A stretch of DNA of 64,000 nucleotides from Minwuia sp048007105 (lineage in GTDB: Bacteria; Pseudomonadota; Alphaproteobacteria; Minwuiales; Minwuiaceae). The notes under the pieces were generated by a model. It did no database searches, was not told the DNA's origin, and saw nothing but the letters and a program-made list of their open reading frames with translations. Shown in pieces: positions 55,301 to 63,317 of the stretch. How positions within the stretch are numbered: the stretch's first letter is position 1; each line of letters opens with the position of its first letter. The stretch lies in NCBI RefSeq assembly GCF_048007105.1, contig NZ_CP180352.1:3224001-3288000 (forward strand), given 5' to 3'. Made by a program: the position numbers and the translations under genes.

Positions 55301-55848
55301 TTGCGGTCGTTGGGCGGGTAGATGTCGATCAGGCCGCCGCGAACCGCGAACTCGCCCGGTTCCATCACCGTGCCGGTCCGCGTGTAGCCCTGGTTGGCGA
55401 GGTACGCGATCAGTTCGTCCTGATCCAGCCGCTTGCCGACGCGGGCGCGGAAACCGCCGCCCCTCACCTCCTCGCGCGGCAACAACCGCTGGGTGACGGC
55501 ATTCACCGTCGTCAGCATTACCCGCCCCGACAGGCCGTTCTCGGCCAGATCGCCCAGGGCCCGCATGCGTTCCGACAGAATGGTCCGGTTCGGCGAGGAG
55601 CGGTCATAGGGCAGGCAATCCCAGGCAGGTAGAATCACCGGCTTCAGGTCGGGCGCGAAGAACTTCAGCAGATCCTGCAGGGCCGCGAGGCGCTGGTCGT
55701 CGCGCGCCACCACCACCACACCGTCGGCAAGATCGCCGGCCAGGGCCGCGATGAAGCGCGCATCCACGCCTTCGGGCGCGTTCTGGACAACGACACGCCC
55801 GGGCGCCGACAGTGCGGCGCCGGTCCTCTCGGCAGTTGCGACGCTCAC
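52330..55848 (-). CDS. mfd: Transcription-repair coupling factor
   Basis: A 1,172-residue DNA translocase that displaces stalled RNA polymerase and recruits UvrA. The N-terminal UvrB-like modules (YLANQGYTRTGTVMEPGEFA, RGGLIDIYPPNDRNPVRLD), the polymerase-interacting domain (PGDLVVHADHGIGRYEGLE), and the RecG-like motor are intact: Walker A GDVGFGKTEVALRA near residue 652, DEEQHFG near 748, and the TRG region (RAYAYLTVPANKKLT, ASHDLDIRGAGNLLG). GTG 55848 is used, overlapping the sdhE stop as GTGA; the frame open to 55938 is antisense to sdhE. The length is standard for the family. Confidence 0.95.
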   Translation of the reverse strand: MSVATAERTGAALSAPGRVVVQNAPEGVDARFIAALAGDLADGVVVVARDDQRLAALQDLLKFFAPDLKPVILPAWDCLPYDRSSPNRTILSERMRALGDLAENGLSGRVMLTTVNAVTQRLLPREEVRGGGFRARVGKRLDQDELIAYLANQGYTRTGTVMEPGEFAVRGGLIDIYPPNDRNPVRLDLFGNELDGLRRFDAMTQRTLRKIRGVMLSPVSELVLETDRCNRFRARYRETFGNRAEADPLYESVSEGRPFPGMEHWLPLFHRDLETVFDYAGDAAIVLDHLSEDAAEQRFQAIADYYATRKEAAQANQGGAGAAGAPYRPLPPEMLYLTKAELAEALGGHPVGALTPFAVTDKPDPGVIDLGGRQGRDFAKERAVPGANVYEALVRHIEAVIGEDRRVVMASYSDGARQRLSGMLRDSGVPALADVGDFAEAQALHDKVVGLAVLPLEHGFEDGGTVVISEQDVLGDRLVRKRRQRRRSDNFIANASDLQPGDLVVHADHGIGRYEGLETLDINGAPHDCLLLTYDGGDKLYLPVENIELLSRYGSGDGSEAVLDRLGGKAWQSKKARLKQRLKDMAEALIKVAAARELAEGQRLEAPAGAYHEFCDRFAFQETEDQARAIGQMEDDLAAGRPMDRLVCGDVGFGKTEVALRAAFIAAMEGVQVAVIAPTTLLVRQHYRTFVERFRDFPVRIGQLSRLATPKDAKATKDGLKDGGVDIVIGTHALLSKTIGFRRLGLLIVDEEQHFGVKHKERLKELKDGVHVLTLTATPIPRTLQLALTGIRDLSIIATPPVDRLAVRTFVMPFDEVVVREALLREHYRGGQSFFVCPRISDLPTVEEFLRDHVPEVKFVVAHGQMPVRDLEDAMHAFDEGRYDVLVSTNIVESGLDVPNANTMILYRADMFGLAQTYQLRGRIGRSKTRAYAYLTVPANKKLTDTADRRLRVLQTLDQLGAGFSLASHDLDIRGAGNLLGEEQSGQIREVGVELYQSMLEEAVAEARGTTDAANDQSWSPNINLGAPVLIPEHYVPDLSARLDLYRRLAHVADTEEIEGIAAEMIDRFGPLPHEVDSLFEVMTIKRLCRTANIAKLDAGPKGATLHFRENRFPDPGGLVRFISGQSGTAKLRPDHTMVYLRNWDDVPARVKGVRMLVRGLAKIVEEAGAAA

Positions 55849-56126
55849 TGACCGGTCGGGTCGAACTTGAAGTGGACGAGCATGCGGGAGACCTCGTTGT
55901 CGAACTCGGGCGGCACGGGCTTGCGCTGCACCACCCACTTCACGATCTCCGGGTCGCCGGCGCCCAGAATCTGCTCATAGAGATCCATCTGGCGCTCGCT
56001 GAACGTCGGCAGGTTCCGCTCGGCAAAGCGGGACAGGATGATGTCGCTTTCCTTGGTGCCGGTGTAGTTCGAGCGGTACATCAGCTTGCGGCGCCGGACT
56101 TCCAGCGCTTCGGAATTGTCGGACAT
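55845..56126 (-). CDS. sdhE: Succinate dehydrogenase flavinylation factor
   Basis: A 93-residue small helical protein of the SdhE/YgfY family, which helps covalent FAD attachment to SdhA. MYRSNYTGTKESDIILSRFA holds the conserved region (the classical R-G-x-x-E-x-D motif appears here as Y-T-G-T-K-E-S-D), followed by YEQILGAGDPEIVKWV. ATG 56126 (MSDNSEALEV). It precedes mfd with a four-base overlap, and recG is divergent 104 bases away. Confidence 0.88.
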   Translation of the reverse strand: MSDNSEALEVRRRKLMYRSNYTGTKESDIILSRFAERNLPTFSERQMDLYEQILGAGDPEIVKWVVQRKPVPPEFDNEVSRMLVHFKFDPTGQ

Positions 56127-56230
56127 CGGTTTCGCCTGTTCCTGGGTCAGGCGCGCAGATATAACGCGCGCGGGCCGCGATGTCAGGGGGCGGCTTGCCA
56201 CGTCGCGCGCGGCGGGACCATAAATGCCCG

Positions 56231-58309
56231 ATGCGTCCCGAGGTTCTCTTTCCCCTGTTCCAGCCGGTCACCGGCCTGCGCGGTGTCGGACCGCGCGTGG
56301 CGGCGCTGATGGAGCGGCTTGGCGTCACACGAACGCTGGACCTGATCTGGCTGCTGCCGACAGGCCGGATCGACCGCAGCTACCGGCCCGCGCTGGAAGA
56401 CGCCGAGCCCGGACGGGTTGTCACCATCGAGGTGGAGATCGTCGAACATCGGGCCGGTCGCGGACGCCAGCCCTACCGCGTCATTGTCACCGATGGCACG
56501 GCCAGCGCAGCTCTGATCTTCTTTCATCCTCGCAAGGACTGGCTGCAGAAGACCTACCCGCAGGGTGCGCGGCGCCTGATCTCCGGCAAGCTGGAACGCT
56601 ATGGCGAGCAGTTGCAGATGCCGCATCCGGACCACGTCGCCGATCCCGCGGCCGGCGAGACCATACCCTCCAGCGAACCGGTCTATCCGTTGACGGCCGG
56701 ACTGGCCGGCAAGACCCTGACCCAGGCGGTCGAGCGCGCGCTGGCCCAGGCCCCGGAACTGCCCGAGTGGCAGGATCGAGCCTGGCTTGAGCGCCGGGGC
56801 TTTCCCGGCTGGCTCGACGCGGTCCGGACGGCGCACAGGACCGGAGCGGACGGTTCGGCGGAAGACCGGGCGGCACGGCAGCGGCTTGCCTATGACGAAC
56901 TACTGGCAAACCAGCTCGCCCTGATGCTGGTCCGGCGCAGCATGAAGCGCCAGGGCGGCCGTTCCGTCACCGGCAATGGCCGCATCGCGTCGCGGATCAC
57001 GGACGCCCTGCCCTTCAGCCTGACCAGCGCGCAGCAGCGCACGCTGAGCGAGGTTCTGGCCGACATGGCCTCGCCGCACCGGATGCTCCGTCTGGTCCAG
57101 GGCGATGTCGGCAGCGGCAAGACCGTCGTTGCGCTGCTCGCCGCCGCCGCCGCGACCGAGGCTGGCCTGCAGATCGCCCTGATGGCCCCGACCGAGGTGC
57201 TGGCCCGGCAACATGCACGGTCCCTCACCGACATGGCCGAAGGGTCCGGTCTGCAGGTCGCCTGTCTCACAGGCCGTGACAAGGGCGCGGACCGGCAAGT
57301 CATTCTTTCTGACCTGATCGAGGGCCGGATCGATCTCCTGGTCGGCACCCACGCGCTGTTTCAGGAAGGCGTGGATTTTCGCGATCTCGGCCTTGCCATT
57401 ATCGACGAACAGCACCGCTTCGGCGTGCATCAGCGGCTGATGCTTGCGGCCAAGTCGGCGCGCCCACCGGACATTCTGGTGATGACCGCGACGCCGATCC
57501 CCCGAACGCTGGCGTTGACGGCCTATGGCGACATGGACGCCAGCCAGATCGACGAGCGGCCACCCGGCCGCCAGCCGGTGGACACAAGAGTTCTGCCCGC
57601 AGACCGCATTCCCGACATCGTCGACCGGCTGCAGGCGGCGCTGGACAGGGGCGAACGCGCCTACTGGATCTGCCCGCTGGTCGAGGAAACCGAAGAGAAC
57701 CCGATGACAGCGGTCGAGGCGCGTCACAGGGAACTGAAGGCGCATTTCGGCGAGCGGGTCGGTCTGGTGCACGGGCGCCTGAAGCCTGCGGAAAAGGACG
57801 CGGCGCTCCAGTCGTTCGCCGACGGGACGACATCTGTGCTGGTCGCCACGACGGTCGTCGAGGTCGGCGTCGACGTGCCCGAAGCCACCATCATTGTCAT
57901 CGAGGAAGCCCAGAGTTTCGGCCTGGCGCAATTGCATCAGCTCCGCGGACGGGTCGGCCGGGCTCCGGCAAGAGCGTCTGTCTGCTGCTCTACCGCCCGC
58001 CACTGGGCGAAACCGCGCGGCGGCGGCTGAAGACCCTGCGCGAGACCGATGACGGATTCCGTATCGCCGAGGAGGATTTCAGGCTGCGCGGCGCAGGCGA
58101 AATCCTCGGCACACGCCAGAGCGGATTGCCGACCATGCGGCTGGCGGTGCTGGAACGGGATCAGGAACTGCTCGATGCCGCTGGCCGACGATGCCCGCCT
58201 GATCCTGGAGACCGATCCGGAACTGAAGGGCGCGCGCGGCGCGGCCCTGCGGGTCCTGCTCTACCTGTTCGAAAGAGACTCCGCGATCCGCTATCTGCGC
58301 TCAGGCTGA
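56231..58309 (+). CDS. recG: ATP-dependent DNA helicase RecG; two compensating single-base frameshifts
   Basis: Fork-remodelling helicase, 692 residues when the frame is repaired, the usual length. ATG 56231 (MRPEVLFPLFQPV) follows the wedge-domain start GLRGVGPRVAALMERLG. Helicase motifs: GDVGSGKTVVALLA near residue 291, DEQHRFG near 391, TATPIPRTLAL, and QLHQLRGRVGR. The frame breaks at about 57960 (GGCCGGGCTCC, one base missing; the protein should read R-G-S-G-K-S-V-C-L-L-L-Y) and is restored at about 58183 (GCTGGCCGAC, one base extra). After it the C-terminal ARLILETDPELKGARG is normal. Two opposite indels in GC runs of a conserved gene indicate sequence errors rather than a dead gene. 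The 3' end overlaps the convergent DUF502 gene by nine bases. Confidence 0.9.
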
Positions 58310-59026
58310 GCGGCGGCGGGTCTCGGCGTCCTGCTCGAACTGTTTCTCGATCTCGTTGAGCGGCGTCACCTTGGTATCCGGCGGCACGACGACGCCAACC
58401 GAGACGACATACTTCATCGCCTGCTCGACGGTCATGTCGAGGATCAGGACGTCCTCACGCGGGATGAACAGGATGAAGCCCGACGAGGGGTTGGGCGTCG
58501 TGGGCACATAGACACTGACCAGGTTCTTGCCCGTCTGGCGCACCACCTCGCCGCGGGTATCCCCGGCGACGAAGCCGATGGTGTAGAGATCGCGGCGCGG
58601 ATATTCGACAAGCGCGGCGTATTTGAAGGAGTCCGAGGTGTCCTTCAGCAGGGTCTCGAAGATCTGCTTGAAGACGTTGTAGATGCCGCGGATCACCGGC
58701 ATCTGATCGACCAGCCGCTCACCGGCGCGGACGATGGTCCGGCCCAGCAGATTTGCGGTCAGCGCACCGATCAGGGTCAGGCCGATGACGGCGACGACCA
58801 CACCCAGACCCGGCACCGAGAATGGCAGCAGGGACTCCGGCCGGTAGGCCAGCGGCACCAGAGGGATGACCACCTCGTCCACCCACTCGATGAACGACCA
58901 GGTCAAGTAGATGGTGATCGCGATCGGCGCCGTCACGATGACGCCTGTCAGGAAATAGTTTCGCAGCCGTGACTGGAACGGCGAGCGCCGCCGCAGCACC
59001 TTATCCGGCCGGGACTTGTTACTCAT
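58301..59026 (-). CDS. DUF502 membrane protein
   Basis: A 241-residue protein with two N-terminal spans: GVIVTAPIAITIYLTWSFI near residue 28 and VPGLGVVVAVIGLTLIGALT near 70. The following soluble region (GERLVDQMPVIRGIYNVFKQ, EYPRRDLYTIGFVAGDT, VYVPTTPNPSSGFILF) is the DUF502 signature. The function of the family is not known. ATG 59026; the upstream 227 bases to the divergent polyketide synthase gene contain CCATATGG and TTCGTTCGAA palindromes of unknown meaning. Confidence 0.88.
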   Translation of the reverse strand: MSNKSRPDKVLRRRSPFQSRLRNYFLTGVIVTAPIAITIYLTWSFIEWVDEVVIPLVPLAYRPESLLPFSVPGLGVVVAVIGLTLIGALTANLLGRTIVRAGERLVDQMPVIRGIYNVFKQIFETLLKDTSDSFKYAALVEYPRRDLYTIGFVAGDTRGEVVRQTGKNLVSVYVPTTPNPSSGFILFIPREDVLILDMTVEQAMKYVVSVGVVVPPDTKVTPLNEIEKQFEQDAETRRRSA

Positions 59027-59253
59027 ATGGCGCGTGATCTCCGCTGTCTGTCCGCCTCCCTGGCCGGCGGCAGGCGGGGTCCGGCAACGGGCAACGTATC
59101 GCAGGCTTGTAGCTTGTGTCGCATACCATATGGTTGGGGGGCAATGCGCCGAAAAGTCCCCTCACGCCGATTCGTTCGAATAGCGGGCGTCTGCGCGGTG
59201 TTGAACGTCGGGCCGGACTACCCGGCAGTACGAGTTGAGGAAGCCGGCCGCCC

Positions 59254-60312
59254 ATGAGAAAACGAGAGCCGCTCGCCCGGATCGCCGGCCTGTCTGTCGC
59301 CAACCCGCCGCACGTCCTGCACCAGAAGGAGGTGGCCGAACGGGCCGGTGAGCTGTTCGGCGACTCCCTGCCGAGCTTCGGTCGCCTGCGGCCCGTCTAC
59401 GAGAATGCAGAGATCGAGACGCGATACTCCTGCGTGCCGATCACCTGGTATCAGGAACAGCACGGGTTCGGCGCCCGGAATGAGCTCTATCTCAAGAATG
59501 CTGTCGAACTACTTGAACAGGCGGCACTTTCCGCGCTCAACAAATGCGGACGCTCGATCGACGAGATTGACGGCATCGTCACCGTCTCCAGCTCGGGTAT
59601 CGCCACGCCCAGTCTCGACGCCCTGCTGATGGAGCGGATGAGTTTCCGCCGCAGCGTGCAGCGCCTGCCTGTTTTCGGCCTTGGCTGCGCCGGCGGTGTC
59701 CTGGGCCTCGCGAGGGCGGCGCAGATGGCCGCCAGCCGGCCCGGCAGTCTCTATCTCTTTCTGGTCGTGGAACTCTGCGGTCTCACCTTCCGCAGCCGCG
59801 ATTTCTCCAAGAGCAACGTGATCGCGACCGCCCTGTTCGGCGATGGCGCCGCAGCGGCCCTGGTCGGCACCGGCATCGAGGGCGACGGCGCGATCGTCGC
59901 ATCGGGAGAGCACACATGGCCCGGAACGCTGGACGTGATGGGCTGGGACGTGACCGATGACGGCCTCGCCGTCGTGTTTTCCCGCGACATCCCCCACCAC
60001 GTCCGCACGAAGATGCGCGAAGCGCTGGATGGATATCTCGCAGAAGAAGAGCTGACTCTGGCCGAACACCGGCATTTCCTCTGCCATCCGGGCGGCGCCA
60101 AGGTACTGGATGCGCTTGAGGAAATCTTCGATCTGGATGACGGGGAGATGCGCCATTCCCGTGAGACGCTTCGCAGTTTCGGCAACATGTCGGCCGCGAC
60201 GGTGATGTTCGTGCTGGAGGCCGCCATCCGGGATGGCCTGACCGGACGGGCGCTGCTGTCGTCGCTCGGCCCCGGATTTACCGCAGGTTTCCTCAGCATG
60301 GATCTGACATGA
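59254..60312 (+). CDS. Type III polyketide synthase (chalcone/stilbene synthase family)
   Basis: A 352-residue homodimeric-type thiolase-fold enzyme. The catalytic triad is visible: Cys in FGLGCAGG near residue 145, His in FLCHPGG near 278 and Asn in FGNMSAAT near 309. GDGAAAALVG and ALLSSLGPGF are further family marks. Bacterial enzymes of this kind condense long-chain acyl starters with malonyl-CoA to alkylresorcinols or alkylpyrones. The next gene, an ICMT-like methyltransferase, overlaps by ATGA, which is the standard two-gene unit (as in bpsA-bpsB and srsA-srsB) and supports a phenolic lipid product. Confidence 0.9.
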   Translation: MRKREPLARIAGLSVANPPHVLHQKEVAERAGELFGDSLPSFGRLRPVYENAEIETRYSCVPITWYQEQHGFGARNELYLKNAVELLEQAALSALNKCGRSIDEIDGIVTVSSSGIATPSLDALLMERMSFRRSVQRLPVFGLGCAGGVLGLARAAQMAASRPGSLYLFLVVELCGLTFRSRDFSKSNVIATALFGDGAAAALVGTGIEGDGAIVASGEHTWPGTLDVMGWDVTDDGLAVVFSRDIPHHVRTKMREALDGYLAEEELTLAEHRHFLCHPGGAKVLDALEEIFDLDDGEMRHSRETLRSFGNMSAATVMFVLEAAIRDGLTGRALLSSLGPGFTAGFLSMDLT

Positions 60313-60809
60313 CAGCGTTCTACGGGGTCCTGGCCTTCCTGATCGTCCAGCGGCTGGCCGAACTCTGGCTCGCGAACCGCAACACACGCCGGCTGCTGGC
60401 CGAAGGCGCCGAGGAACACGGGGCCAGCCACTACCCGTTCTTCGTCGTGCTGCACACAACCTGGATCGTCGCAATGGCCGTCACCGTGCCGGCGGAGGGG
60501 GACATCGACCTCTGGCTGCTCGGCGCGTTCGCCGTGCTGCAGCTGCTGCGGGTCTGGGTGATCGCGTCCCTGGGCCGGTTCTGGACCACGCGGATCGTGA
60601 CCGTGCCCGGCGCCCCCCTCGTCCGCCGAGGCCCCTACCGCCTCTACCGGCATCCGAACTATCTGGTCGTCATGGGGGAAATTGCCGTGGTACCGTTGAT
60701 GGCCGGGCTCTGGGAGATTGCAGTCGTATTCTCTGTCCTGAACTTTGCGCTCATTCTCTGGCGGGTCCGGATAGAGGATCTGGTACTCGCCGAACGCCGG
60801 GCGCGTTAA
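60309..60809 (+). CDS. Isoprenylcysteine carboxyl methyltransferase-like membrane methyltransferase
   Basis: A 166-residue integral membrane protein with four or five spans and the ICMT C-terminal motif: GPYRLYRHPNYLVVMGEIAV (residues about 100-120) and LILWRVRIEDLVLAE. Its start overlaps the polyketide synthase stop. In known pairs this enzyme O-methylates the alkylresorcinol or pyrone made by the synthase. Isoprenylcysteine is not its likely substrate in bacteria, so the family name misleads. Confidence 0.85.
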   Translation: MTAFYGVLAFLIVQRLAELWLANRNTRRLLAEGAEEHGASHYPFFVVLHTTWIVAMAVTVPAEGDIDLWLLGAFAVLQLLRVWVIASLGRFWTTRIVTVPGAPLVRRGPYRLYRHPNYLVVMGEIAVVPLMAGLWEIAVVFSVLNFALILWRVRIEDLVLAERRAR

Positions 60810-60878
60810 CATCGGTTTAGGAAAACGCACGTCTAGCTACCTGAGGGTGCGTCCGGGCAATTTCGGCTCCGGCGCGAC

Positions 60879-63206
60879 GTGCTGCAGGAGACGGCATTGG
60901 TTTCGCAGCCGTACAAGTCGGAGAACTGGCAGGGGGACGGTCCGCCGTCCTCGCGAGATCTCACGTCCGAGCGCCTGCGCGATTTCCTGGCCATCGCCGA
61001 TGAATGGTTCTGGGAAACCGACGCCGAGCAACGTTTCACCTTCATCTCGGAGAAGCTGACCGAACTCACCGGAATCCATCCGGAACGTTATCGCGGCCGG
61101 CGCCGGGACGAGATGAGCGCCACCCCCGACGCCGACTATGTGAAACAGCATCTGGCGGATCTGGAAGCCCGGCGGCCGTTCGACAACTACGTCTACCAGG
61201 GCCCGACGCCCATCGGCAGCCGCTGGTTCAGGATCAGCGGGCGACCGGTCTATGAAGGCGACACCTTCATCGGCTACCGCGGCACCGGGATCGACATCAC
61301 CGAACAGGTCGAGATCAGGGAACGGGCGCGGGCCACCCAGTCCCAGCTCGAGCTGACGCTCCGTTCCGCCAATGAAGGCTTCGCGGTCTATGACACCGAA
61401 GACCGCTGCGTCATGGCGAACGACCGCTATTTCGACTTCTTCGATCCCGGCCGGACGATGATGCGGGTCGGCGACCGGTTCGAGGAGATCATGGAGCGGT
61501 TGATCGCATCCGGTCTGATTCCGGATGCGATGGCAGAACCGGAGGGCTGGCTCGCGCAACGCATGGCCGCGCACCGTTCCGGCGGCTACCACGGCGAAAC
61601 CCTGATGAGCACCGGCCGCTGGTATTCCATCAGCGAACACAAGATCGACGGCTTCGGAACCATCGGCGTCTACACGGACATCACCGACCGGAAGCGCCGG
61701 GACGCCGAGCTCCGCGCCCAGACCACGCTGATGTCGTCGATATTCGCCAACCTGAAGCAGGGTATCTGCGTTCTGGACAGCGACTTCCGGGTCCGCATGG
61801 CGAACCGGCGTTACAGCGAATTGCTGGACATGCCCGAGGGCTTCGTCCGCGAGGGCGTCGCCTATGACGACATTGTCGGCTACAACGCCGACCGCAACGA
61901 CTTCGGGCCGCCTGCAGAGCAGCAGCGCATTCTCGACAAGATTGCGCTGATGAAGACGCTGCAGCCGCTCCGCTATGAACGCCGGCGTCCGAACGGCACC
62001 GTGCTGGACATCGAGAACCTGCCCCTGCCCGGCGGCGGCGCGATCGTGACCCTTGCCGACATCACCGAACTGCATCGCGTGATGGAAAAGCTGGAGGAAC
62101 GCGAACGACGCTACCGGCTGCTGGTCGAGAACAGTCCCGACGCCATTCTGGTCCACCGCAACAACCGGGTGCTCTACGCCAACGACCAGAGCGTGATCAC
62201 GTTCGGCGCACCGTCCCTTGCGGCTCTGATGGGCGCGCGGCCGACGCATCTGGTCCATCCGGACGACCTGCAGAAGATCGACGCTCAGGTCCGGGAGATG
62301 ATGGCCGAAGGGATCGGCAGCCATCGCGGATCGAGGATCTACCGTGCCGTCCGGATGAACGGCGATCCGTTCGAGATGGAGACCGAGACCTCCATCATCG
62401 AGTTCGACGGGGCGCCTGCCGCCCAGCTGCTTGTCCGCGACGTCACCGCCCGGCACGCCGCCGAACAGGCGCTGCGCCGGGCCAAGGAAGACGCGGAAAT
62501 CGCCAACCGCTCCAAATCCGAGTTCCTGGCGAACATGAGCCACGAGCTCCGCACGCCCCTGAACGCCATCATCGGATTCGCCGAGATCCTGCAGACCGAG
62601 ATGTTCGGACCTATGGGCGACCCGCGATACCGGGACTATGTCGCCGACATCTTCGAAAGCGGGCGGCACCTGCTATCCGTCATCAACGACATTCTCGATC
62701 TGTCGAAGGCGGAGGCCGGCCAGTTCGACATCGCGGAGGCGGAGTTCGAGATCCGGCAGGCGATCGACGCAACCATCCGGCTTGTCCGCGACCGCGCCAT
62801 CGGCAAGCGGATCCGGCTCGACGTCGAATACCCGGAAGATCCCTCGCAGGCGCTCTTCGCCGACGAGCGGCTGGTCAAGCAGATCCTGCTCAACCTGCTG
62901 TCCAACGCGGTGAAGTTCACCGGCGAGAATGGCGAGATACGTATCGCCTGCAGACGCCGGGATGGTTTCCTCGCCATCTCGATTGCCGACAACGGCATCG
63001 GCATGCCACCCGGCATGATCGAGGAGATGTTCAGCGCCTTCGCCCAGGGGCATACCGGTCTGTCCCGCCGATTCGAGGGCACGGGCCTCGGTTTGCCCCT
63101 CTCCCGATCGCTCGCCGAACTGCATGGCGGGCGTGTGGTACTGGAGAGCGCTATCGGCGAAGGCACGACGGCCACGCTGCTCCTGCCGGAAAGCCGCCTC
63201 GTCTGA
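60879..63206 (+). CDS. Multi-PAS sensor histidine kinase
   Basis: A soluble 775-residue kinase. Four PAS-type segments run in series: about 35-145 (FLAIADEWFWETDAEQRFTF), 150-265 (SANEGFAVYDTEDRCVMAND), 285-395 (LKQGICVLDSDFRVRMANRR) and 410-530 (LVENSPDAILVHRNNRVLYA). Then come HisKA with MSHELRTPLNAIIGFAE (His near 555) and HATPase with N-box LLNLLSNAVKFTGENG, ADNGIGM and GTGLGLPLS. There is no membrane span and no receiver, so an intracellular signal is sensed and the partner regulator is elsewhere. The start codon is uncertain: GTG 60879 gives the longest form, TTG 60897 is another option. Confidence 0.88.
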   Translation: MLQETALVSQPYKSENWQGDGPPSSRDLTSERLRDFLAIADEWFWETDAEQRFTFISEKLTELTGIHPERYRGRRRDEMSATPDADYVKQHLADLEARRPFDNYVYQGPTPIGSRWFRISGRPVYEGDTFIGYRGTGIDITEQVEIRERARATQSQLELTLRSANEGFAVYDTEDRCVMANDRYFDFFDPGRTMMRVGDRFEEIMERLIASGLIPDAMAEPEGWLAQRMAAHRSGGYHGETLMSTGRWYSISEHKIDGFGTIGVYTDITDRKRRDAELRAQTTLMSSIFANLKQGICVLDSDFRVRMANRRYSELLDMPEGFVREGVAYDDIVGYNADRNDFGPPAEQQRILDKIALMKTLQPLRYERRRPNGTVLDIENLPLPGGGAIVTLADITELHRVMEKLEERERRYRLLVENSPDAILVHRNNRVLYANDQSVITFGAPSLAALMGARPTHLVHPDDLQKIDAQVREMMAEGIGSHRGSRIYRAVRMNGDPFEMETETSIIEFDGAPAAQLLVRDVTARHAAEQALRRAKEDAEIANRSKSEFLANMSHELRTPLNAIIGFAEILQTEMFGPMGDPRYRDYVADIFESGRHLLSVINDILDLSKAEAGQFDIAEAEFEIRQAIDATIRLVRDRAIGKRIRLDVEYPEDPSQALFADERLVKQILLNLLSNAVKFTGENGEIRIACRRRDGFLAISIADNGIGMPPGMIEEMFSAFAQGHTGLSRRFEGTGLGLPLSRSLAELHGGRVVLESAIGEGTTATLLLPESRLV

Positions 63207-63317
63207 GCGCCCCGCAAGCATCTGCGACATATTAACATTTAGCCGCTTGGATTCTGTCTCTACCCGCTGGTAGTCTCTGCTCCAACGACAAGAATGAACA
63301 TCGCAATGGGGAGGACG

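Noticed and set aside
52441..55632. 1,063-residue plus-strand ORF antisense to mfd
   Set aside because: It is a shadow of mfd, which has full helicase motifs on the minus strand.
56231..58309. recG as a true pseudogene
   Set aside because: Two opposite single-base shifts restore a full-length, motif-complete protein, which points to sequence error.
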